Assembly (NCBI GenBank): GCA_021785115.1 | Contig: JAJYGO010000494.1 | Span: forward strand, 1 to 9,846 | From: Chloroflexota bacterium | GTDB lineage: Bacteria > Chloroflexota > Limnocylindria > Limnocylindrales > CSP1-4 | Length of the DNA: 9,846 nucleotides | Direction: 5' to 3' | Shown here: piece after piece, positions 5,250-9,846 of the stretch | Layout: every line of letters begins with the position of its first letter | How positions within the stretch are numbered: position 1 is the first letter of the stretch | Notes under the pieces: model-generated | Told to the model about the DNA's origin: nothing | Databases searched by the model: none | What the model saw: only the letters and a program-made list of their open reading frames with translations | Position numbers and translations under genes: made by a program

Positions 5250-5906
5250 ATGAGCACCGACGCCTTCGCCGACATCTCCGTCCACGAGTTCGGCGCGCGC
5301 CTGGCGTCGGCCGAGCCCGTTCCGGGTGGCGGTTCAGCGTCTGCGATGGCTGCCAGTTTCTCGGCGAGCCTCATCGCCATGGTGGCCCGCCTGTCAGAGG
5401 GACGCCAGAAGTACGCGCCGTACGCGGCCACGCATCGTCGTGCCCTCGCGTTCGCCACGCAGGCCGCGCAGGACCTCCTGGCCCTCGCTGATCGTGACGC
5501 GGACGCGTACGCGGCGCTGGCTGCGGCGCTCAGATTGCCACGCGAGACGGCCGAGGAGCAGGAGGCCCGCGCGGTGGCCATCCGGGCCGCGGCACGGGGC
5601 GCTGCCGAGGTGCCCCTGCAGGTGGTGCGGCTCTGCGCCGGGCTGTCGGCCGAGGCGGACGCCATGGCCGGGCGAAGCAACCTCAACGCCTCCAGCGACA
5701 TCGGGGTGGCTGCGCTGCTGGCCGAGGCCGCCGGACGCGGTGCGGCGGCGAATGTCATGGTGAACCTGCCGTCCGTGGGTGACGACGCCTATACCGGCGA
5801 GATGACCGACGAGGTGATGGGGCTCCTCTCCGTGATCGAGGAGCAGTGCGCCCGTGCCCGCGAACGCGTCGGGTCGGGGCACCTGCGCGAGCCGGAGCCC
5901 GAATGA
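5250..5906 (+). CDS. fchA: cyclodeaminase/cyclohydrolase family protein (FchA / FTCD C-terminal-like)
   Basis: The 218-residue, mostly helical protein matches the FTCD_C family in length and motifs: ADISVHEFGARLAS (7-20), the glycine loop PVPGGGSASAMAASFSA (23-39), and KYAPYAATHRRALAFATQA (54-72). The conserved SNLNASSDIGVAALLAEAA (143-161) and ANVMVNL (167-173) follow. Members are formiminotetrahydrofolate cyclodeaminases (histidine degradation) or methenyl-tetrahydrofolate cyclohydrolases (FchA), which open 5,10-methenyl-THF to 10-formyl-THF in the cytosol. The next gene is folD and no histidine-degradation gene is present, so cyclohydrolase is the better guess. It is strengthened by the loss of the cyclohydrolase lysine in that FolD. 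I chose ATG 5250 for its extended -10 and because the family starts a few residues before the HEF(G/L) patch. The symbol is tentative; deaminase activity cannot be excluded. Confidence 0.87.
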   Translation: MSTDAFADISVHEFGARLASAEPVPGGGSASAMAASFSASLIAMVARLSEGRQKYAPYAATHRRALAFATQAAQDLLALADRDADAYAALAAALRLPRETAEEQEARAVAIRAAARGAAEVPLQVVRLCAGLSAEADAMAGRSNLNASSDIGVAALLAEAAGRGAAANVMVNLPSVGDDAYTGEMTDEVMGLLSVIEEQCARARERVGSGHLREPEPE

Positions 5907-5924
5907 CCCGGGCCGGAGCCCGAA
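5891..5924 (+). repeat. 13-bp direct repeat across the fchA stop codon
   Basis: GCCGGAGCCCGAA occurs at 5891-5903 as the last codons of the fchA-like gene (encoding part of REPEPE) and again at 5912-5924, just after the stop. The starts are 21 bp apart. It looks like a small tandem duplication at the gene end. Confidence 0.6.
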
Positions 5925-5941
5925 GGCCAGGGGCCCTGGCC
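5925..5941. repeat. intercistronic palindrome between fchA and folD
   Basis: GGCCAGGG-G-CCCTGGCC has perfect 8-bp arms about one central base. In RNA it could fold as a 6-bp GGCCAG/CTGGCC stem with a GGGCC loop. It lies 19 nt after the fchA stop and 54 nt before folD. With no T-tract it is more likely a processing or stability hairpin within a shared message than a terminator. Confidence 0.4.
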
Positions 5942-5965
5942 CGAAGAATCGGAGTCCGGGCTGCC

Positions 5966-5998
5966 ATGCCGCGGCGCGACCTTCGCCGTCGCGGATGA
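5966..5998 (+). CDS. possible 10-codon upstream ORF overlapping the folD start
   Basis: ATG at 5966 opens a 10-residue frame (MPRRDLRRRG) whose TGA stop (5996-5998) overlaps the folD ATG (5995-5997) as ATGA. The frame is rich in arginine codons. A GGAG (5951-5954) lies 11 nt before its start, a little far for a ribosome site. folD itself has no Shine-Dalgarno, so re-initiation from this ORF would explain its translation. Chance occurrence is quite possible, since stop codons are rare in this DNA. Confidence 0.22.
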   Translation: MPRRDLRRRG

Positions 5999-6981
5999 GC
6001 CCACCGGCCGGCCGCCCGTCGGCACCCGCGTCGCCGGTCGGTCCGCCGCCCGCTGACGGCACGCCGTCGGGAGCCCCGACCGGGACGTCGCCTGCCGACG
6101 GTACGTACGCCGCGAGAATCCTGGCCGGTGCCCCGATCGCGGCCGCGATCCGTGAGCAGGTGGCCGCCGATGTCGCGGCGTTCCGGCGTCGCCACGGGTA
6201 CGCACCCGTGCTGGCGATCCTCGTCCTCGGCCGGGATCCCTCGTTCGCGGTCTACGTTCGACAGATCGTGCGTGCCTGCGCCGCCGTGGGCCTGGAGGGA
6301 CGCGAGGTCCGGGTGGCCGGCCGCCTCTCGTCGGACGCGGTGCGCCGGGCGCTCCTCGAGCTGGGGGCCGACCCGCACGTGGCCGGCATCATCGTGCAGC
6401 ACCCGCTGCCCCGCGCTGTCCCGCTGCGCACGGTACTCGGCGCCCTGCCGCCCGCGAAGGACGTGGACGGGGTGACTCCGGAGAACGCCGGCCTGCTCAC
6501 CCTGGGGCTGCCCGCGTTCGCTCCTGCCACTGCGCAGGCGACCATCGAGATCCTCGAACGCTCCGGCATCGAGCTCGAGGGCCGGCACGCAGTGGTGATC
6601 GGCCGGAGCCGGGTCGTCGGCCGGCCCGTCGCCCAGCTGCTCCTGCAGCGGCACTGCACCGTCACGATCTGCCATTCCCGCACGCGGGATCTCGCCCGCC
6701 ACACGCAACAGGCGGACGTGCTCGTGGTCGCGGCCGGCTCGCCGGGGCTCGTGACGGGATCGATGATCAGGCCGGGTGCCACGGTCATCGACGTGGGGAC
6801 CACGGTGGTCGAGGGCCGGGTCGTGGGCGACGTCGATGCGGCCAGCGCCCGCGAGGTGGCCGGTGCATTGACGCCGGTTCCGGGTGGCGTGGGGCCGGTC
6901 ACCAACGCGGTGCTGATGCGGCACGTGATCCGCGCGGCCCGGGAGCAGGTGCGGGGACAGCGGGGCACCCGCAGGGGCTGA
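5995..6981 (+). CDS. folD: methylenetetrahydrofolate dehydrogenase (FolD), lacking the cyclohydrolase lysine
   Basis: FolD normally oxidises 5,10-methylene-THF with NADP and hydrolyses the methenyl product. This 328-residue protein has a Pro/Ala-rich N-terminal extension (1-37) and then the full family fold: YAARILAGAPIAAAIREQV (38-56), VQHPLP (134-139), KDVDG (155-159), the Rossmann segment VVIGRSRVVGRPVA (200-213), ICHSRT (225-230), ADVLVVAAG (240-248) and TPVPGGVGPVT (293-303). Q135 and D158 of the folate site are kept. In the YxxxK motif (E. coli K54, human K56) the sequence is Y87-V-R-Q-I91: the catalytic lysine is isoleucine (codon 6265-6267). The usual PCTPxG is also altered, to PATAQA (177-182). 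Lys mutants of human MTHFD1 lose cyclohydrolase activity, and yeast Mtd1 is a natural dehydrogenase-only relative. I therefore infer a dehydrogenase paired with the FchA-like protein upstream. Start 5995 is the only good in-frame start before the core; no Shine-Dalgarno is seen. Confidence 0.93.
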   Translation: MSPPAGRPSAPASPVGPPPADGTPSGAPTGTSPADGTYAARILAGAPIAAAIREQVAADVAAFRRRHGYAPVLAILVLGRDPSFAVYVRQIVRACAAVGLEGREVRVAGRLSSDAVRRALLELGADPHVAGIIVQHPLPRAVPLRTVLGALPPAKDVDGVTPENAGLLTLGLPAFAPATAQATIEILERSGIELEGRHAVVIGRSRVVGRPVAQLLLQRHCTVTICHSRTRDLARHTQQADVLVVAAGSPGLVTGSMIRPGATVIDVGTTVVEGRVVGDVDAASAREVAGALTPVPGGVGPVTNAVLMRHVIRAAREQVRGQRGTRRG

Positions 6982-7063
6982 CCGGGTCGCCGCCGAGCGC
7001 CGGCCGAATCGCCGACCGGCCCAGCCGAAGCGTGGGACGTCATCCTGCACTTGCGCCTGCCGG

Positions 7064-7069
7064 TACCAT
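7064..7069 (+). promoter_or_regulatory. -10 element for the MFS-cNMP transporter message
   Basis: TACCAT ends 8 nt before an ATG at 7078 that opens an 8-codon reading frame, so the mRNA would begin about at that ATG. No convincing -35 is seen. The spacing resembles the -10/start spacing at the other apparently leaderless starts in this window. Confidence 0.4.
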
Positions 7070-7077
7070 CTCGGGTC

Positions 7078-7104
7078 ATGAGGCGCGTCCCCGCCCAGCC
7101 ATGA
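7078..7104 (+). CDS. possible leaderless 8-codon upstream ORF overlapping the MFS start
   Basis: ATG 7078 encodes MRRVPAQP and stops at TGA 7102-7104, overlapping the MFS gene's ATG (7101-7103) as ATGA. A -10-like TACCAT lies 8 nt upstream, so this ATG would sit at the 5' end of the message. The MFS gene has no Shine-Dalgarno at a useful distance. A leaderless mini-ORF that hands ribosomes to the main gene is a reasonable inference, not shown. Confidence 0.35.
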   Translation: MRRVPAQP

Positions 7105-8840
7105 GTGCACTCGCGTCGTACCGGGCGTTGCTGCGCAACGGCCCCCTGACCCGACTGCTGGTCGGGGAGTTCGCGTCGGGGATCGGCAACTGGCTCTACC
7201 TCGTCGCCCTGATGGTCATCATCTACCGGACCTCGGGCGCGGCGCTGCTGGGGGTGATCGGGGCGGCGCGGGTGCTGCCCTATGTCCTCTTCTCGATCCC
7301 GGCCGGCATGATCGCGGATCGCTTCGACCGGCGGTACGTGCTGATCGTCTCCGATCTCGCGCGTGGCCTGCTGATGCTGGTGCTTGCCTGGCTTGCGGCG
7401 GTGAACGGACCGCCGCTGGCCATGGTCGCGGTCGCGGTCTTCGCGACCTGCTTCGCCACGCTCTTCTATCCAGCGATCGGTGCGCTTCTCCCGAGCATGG
7501 TGCGCGATGAGACCGAGTTCGGCCCGGCGAACAGCGCGTGGCAGACCCTCGACATGGTTGCCTTCGTGGTCGGTCCCGCGCTCGGCGGGCTGCTCCTCGT
7601 GGGGAACAACCTGGCTCTTGCGTTCCTGCTCAACGCCGTGTCGTTCGGTGTGATCGCCGTGGTGCTGTCGACGCTCCCGTCTGCGCGGCCGAAGGGCGCC
7701 ACCGCCGCGGAGGGCGCGGCCTCGCCCACCGCGCATGCGTCGTCATCCACGGCCACCGAGGCCGGGCCGCAGGAGATCTCCGGTCCCGCCTCGGCCGCGC
7801 CGAAGGCCAGCCTCCGGCGTCTGCCGCCCAGGCCGATCGCCGGGATCTTTGCGATCGATTTCGTCTCAAGCTTCGTCTCGCAGGCGCTCTTCACGCTGAT
7901 CGTGATCCTGGCTGCACAGGTGTACCGCAGCGGCGACGCGTCGGTGGGTGTGCTGAACGCCGCGATCGGCGTCGGCGGCGTGATCGGCGCGGTGTCCGCG
8001 GGCGTCCTCGTGCTGCGCCGCAGCCTGGCGCCCGCGCTGCTCGCGGGCGCCCTCGTGTTCGGCGTCGCCACCGCTCTGCTGGGATTCACGCACGAGGCGG
8101 CCGTCGCCTTCGTCCTGTTCGTCGTCGCCGCAGCCGCCGCGATCGGCATCGACGTGGCCGACACCACCGTCTTCCAGCGCGTGGTTCCGGACGAACTTCG
8201 CGGCCGGGGCACCGGTGCATGGATGTCCATCACCACGCTCTTCAGCGCGGTCGGGTCGCTCACGGCACCGCTCCTCTTCGTGGCCGTCGGGCTGACGCCC
8301 CTGATGGTGGTGATGGGTGCTGCCCTCTGCGCGGGCGGGGTGGCAGCCGTCGCACTCATGGGTTCGGCCGCGGTGCGCGAGCCAACGGACTTCGAGCGGC
8401 AGCTGCAGCACGCGGCACGTCTGCCGGTCTTCGCCGGGTTGGCCCCCGCCCGGCTGGACCACGCGCTCCGCCACCTGCGGGCCGTGCGGTATCACGAAGG
8501 CGACGTGATCATCCGGCAGGGCGACCCGGCCCAGGACTTCTACATCGTCGGCGACGGGCACGTCACGGTGACGGCGCAGGAGGCGGGCTCGGACGCTCCG
8601 CGCGTCCTGCGTCACCTCGGGCCGGACAGCGTCTTCGGGGAGATCGGTCTGCTGACCCGGGCGCCGCGGAGTGCCACGATCACGGCCGACGACGATGTGC
8701 TGGTGCTGTCCATGAAGGGATCCGAGTTCGTGAAGCTCGTGACCGCCGGCCCGGGCGTGGCGGCGCGGTTCCTCGACCTGTACAGCACACCCGCGGAGTC
8801 CCCGGCGGTCCCCGCCGCGAGCACGGCGAGCGCCGGCTGA
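7101..8840 (+). CDS. MFS transporter fused to a C-terminal cyclic-nucleotide-binding domain
   Basis: The 579-residue protein has two parts. Residues 1-425 are an MFS permease of the MFS_3/Tap type. A first helix bundle (about 18-192) carries the motif-A loop GMIADRFDRRYV (69-80), then comes an Ala/Ser/Thr-rich linker (about 193-245), then a second bundle (246-422) with RVVPDELRGRGTG (360-372). Residues 440-550 are a cNMP domain: LPVFAGLAPARLDHALRHL (441-459), YHEGDVIIRQGDPAQDFYIV (464-483) and the phosphate-binding cassette FGEIGLLTRAPRSATITA (512-529). The cassette keeps Glu514 and Arg523, which in CAP-type domains hold the ribose and phosphate, so ligand binding is plausible. Transport substrate is unknown, probably drug or metabolite export, possibly gated by cAMP, cGMP or another nucleotide. 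I chose ATG 7101 because residues before it are not membrane-like; it overlaps a mini-ORF stop. It converges on the 8847 gene, 6 bp away. Confidence 0.9.
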   Translation: MSALASYRALLRNGPLTRLLVGEFASGIGNWLYLVALMVIIYRTSGAALLGVIGAARVLPYVLFSIPAGMIADRFDRRYVLIVSDLARGLLMLVLAWLAAVNGPPLAMVAVAVFATCFATLFYPAIGALLPSMVRDETEFGPANSAWQTLDMVAFVVGPALGGLLLVGNNLALAFLLNAVSFGVIAVVLSTLPSARPKGATAAEGAASPTAHASSSTATEAGPQEISGPASAAPKASLRRLPPRPIAGIFAIDFVSSFVSQALFTLIVILAAQVYRSGDASVGVLNAAIGVGGVIGAVSAGVLVLRRSLAPALLAGALVFGVATALLGFTHEAAVAFVLFVVAAAAAIGIDVADTTVFQRVVPDELRGRGTGAWMSITTLFSAVGSLTAPLLFVAVGLTPLMVVMGAALCAGGVAAVALMGSAAVREPTDFERQLQHAARLPVFAGLAPARLDHALRHLRAVRYHEGDVIIRQGDPAQDFYIVGDGHVTVTAQEAGSDAPRVLRHLGPDSVFGEIGLLTRAPRSATITADDDVLVLSMKGSEFVKLVTAGPGVAARFLDLYSTPAESPAVPAASTASAG

Positions 8841-8852
8841 GCCCGGTCAGCC
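8835..8852. terminator. bidirectional hairpin made from two facing stop codons
   Basis: GGCTGA (8835-8840) and TCAGCC (8847-8852) form a perfect 6-bp stem around a 6-nt GCCCGG loop. Each arm is the last Gly codon plus the TGA stop of one of the two convergent genes. Flanking GCC/GGC bases could extend the stem past a bulge. There is no T-tract, so it may act as a weak bidirectional terminator or a 3'-end stabiliser. Confidence 0.42.
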
Positions 8853-9846
8853 CGCCGGCAGGAGGCTCGTGTCGATCAACTGGCCCACCGTGACGGGCTT
8901 CGCCACAGGGTGCTCGGGCAGCGATGACATGAACGTCACCGACCGCTGCCACGCGGACGGGTCGATCGCGCCCAGCCCGTGGGCGTCGGTGTACGGGCTG
9001 CTCCAGGTGGCGATGGTCGCCTTCAGGATCGACATCTGGAGCGCCTGCTGCGACGCGAGCTCGGGCACGACCTTGACCGCGGCGTCGTAGCCCAGCTGGG
9101 GGTTCGCGGAGATGTCGCGCATCGCGCGGAGCGTCGCCGCGACGAACGCCCGGAGCGCGGCCCCCTTGGACGCGATGGTCGCCGTCCCCGCGATCAGCCC
9201 GGGGCCCGGGAGCGGCATGGTCTGGTCCACGTGGAGCTCCGTCACCTGCTGGCCCTGCGACTGGAGCTGCAGCGGCTCGTTGTTCGTGTAGCCGGTGGCC
9301 GCGTCGACCGCGCCCCGGAAGACCGCGGCCTCCTGGCTGTAGTCCGGGTACTCCACCACCTGGACGTCGCTGGTCGACAGCCCCGCGGAGCCCAGGAGCG
9401 CCTGCAGCATGATCCACGAGGAGCCGCACTTGCAGGGAGTGCCGATCCGCTTGCCCTTCAGCGCCGCGGCGCTCGTGATCCCCGAGCTCGCCTTGGCGAA
9501 GACGATGTTGGGGAACGTCCCGTAGATGGTGGCGATGTACTTGATCGGGATCCCCTGGCTGACCGCCGGGATCACACTGGTCCCGTCGGCGATTCCCGCG
9601 TCGAGCGTCCCCTGGGCGACCAGCACCACCAGGTCGGGATCGACCTTGTTCTCGAACGTGACATCGAGCCCGGCGTCACGGTAGTAGCCGGCCTGCTGCG
9701 CCAGGTAGAACTGGGCGAACTGGATGCTCGGGATGTAGCCAAGGCCGATGGTCAGGTGGGTGAGCGTCCCCGGCGAGGCGACGGTCGCGGTGGACGATGC
9801 CGCCGGAGCCCCGGACCCGGACGGGACTGCCGACGACGGTGCTGTC
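8847..9846 (-). CDS. ABC transporter substrate-binding lipoprotein, NMT1/THI5 (SsuA/ThiY)-like, N-terminus beyond window
   Basis: The minus-strand frame is open from the right edge (first full codon 9845-9843) to TGA at 8847-8849, giving 332 visible residues. It begins with a Ser/Ala/Gly-rich linker (1-25) typical of the region after a lipobox, so the signal peptide and acylated Cys should lie just beyond 9846. Periplasmic-binding motifs follow: LTIGLGYIPSIQFAQFYLAQ (31-50), GYYRDAGLDVTFE (53-65), DAGIADGTSVIPAVSQGIPI (82-101), LKGKRIGTP (129-137), LLGSAGLSTSDVQVVEYPD (150-168) and GPGLIAGTAT. This is the NMT1/THI5-type fold that captures nitrate-, sulfonate-, pyrimidine- or thiamine-precursor-like ligands for an ABC importer. 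The permease and ATPase must be outside the window. An odd CKC (138-140) sits where the ligand-loop region usually reads PGKxG. The specificity cannot be told from sequence alone. Confidence 0.9.
   Translation of the reverse strand, partial: TAPSSAVPSGSGAPAASSTATVASPGTLTHLTIGLGYIPSIQFAQFYLAQQAGYYRDAGLDVTFENKVDPDLVVLVAQGTLDAGIADGTSVIPAVSQGIPIKYIATIYGTFPNIVFAKASSGITSAAALKGKRIGTPCKCGSSWIMLQALLGSAGLSTSDVQVVEYPDYSQEAAVFRGAVDAATGYTNNEPLQLQSQGQQVTELHVDQTMPLPGPGLIAGTATIASKGAALRAFVAATLRAMRDISANPQLGYDAAVKVVPELASQQALQMSILKATIATWSSPYTDAHGLGAIDPSAWQRSVTFMSSLPEHPVAKPVTVGQLIDTSLLPAG

Noticed and set aside
5854..5994. Upstream extension of folD to an ATG at 5854
   Set aside because: It would overlap the fchA-like gene in another frame and adds low-complexity sequence; ATG 5995 is simpler.
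7032..7100. Upstream extension of the MFS gene to an ATG at 7032
   Set aside because: The added residues cover the -10 candidate at 7064 and are not membrane-like; MSALASYRALL at 7101 is a normal MFS beginning.
1..9846. CRISPR array, insertion sequence, phage or defence island
   Set aside because: No spaced repeat series, no terminal inverted repeats with a transposase, and no toxin-antitoxin, nuclease or integrase motifs; the genes are housekeeping, transport and stress functions.

Overview
This is a high-GC bacterial chromosomal window (roughly 70% GC by eye) with dense coding on both strands. The protein styles, a LexA box of the GAAC-N4-GTTC type and apparently leaderless promoters fit Chloroflexota (Limnocylindria / Ellin6529-like) or Actinomycetota. 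I lean to Chloroflexota because of the substrate-binding protein style and the transporter fused to a cNMP domain, but nothing here settles the phylum. I see no mobile element, CRISPR array, rRNA or tRNA.

Layout. (1) 1-867 (-) is the N-terminal 289 residues of a multi-pass GT-C-type glycosyltransferase-like membrane protein, cut by the left edge. It diverges from 896-2149 (+), a second GT87/DUF2029-like membrane protein, and the 28 bp between them seem to hold two overlapping -10 elements. (2) dinB (Pol IV, 2139-3440) overlaps the end of that gene by 11 nt. (3) A MarR regulator (3512-3976, -) diverges from a small ABM-like protein (4092-4376, +) across a promoter with repeated and palindromic operator-like sequence. 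(4) After a gene-free stretch, a promoter with two perfect LexA boxes drives a 101-aa protein resembling DUF6504. (5) An fchA-like cyclodeaminase/cyclohydrolase gene (5250-5906) is followed by folD (5995-6981). (6) An MFS transporter with a C-terminal cyclic-nucleotide-binding domain (7101-8840) converges on an NMT1/SsuA-like substrate-binding lipoprotein (8847 to the right edge, -).

How the genes work together. The clearest pathway is one-carbon folate metabolism. FolD lacks the catalytic lysine of the YxxxK motif (Ile instead), and the gene next door encodes a separate cyclohydrolase-family protein. The simplest reading is a split pathway: FolD as dehydrogenase only, FchA-like protein as cyclohydrolase. 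Two DNA-damage-related genes are also present, but only the small DUF6504-like one carries LexA boxes; dinB lies downstream of a membrane-protein gene without one.

Signals fall into two styles. The ABM gene and the SOS gene have a TTGACA -35 box and a good Shine-Dalgarno. Most other gene starts have only a -10-like hexamer 7-10 nt before the start codon, suggesting leaderless transcripts. No system in this window is clearly novel. The points most worth testing are the lysine-less FolD beside FchA, the LexA-controlled small gene, and a short upstream ORF overlapping the MFS start.
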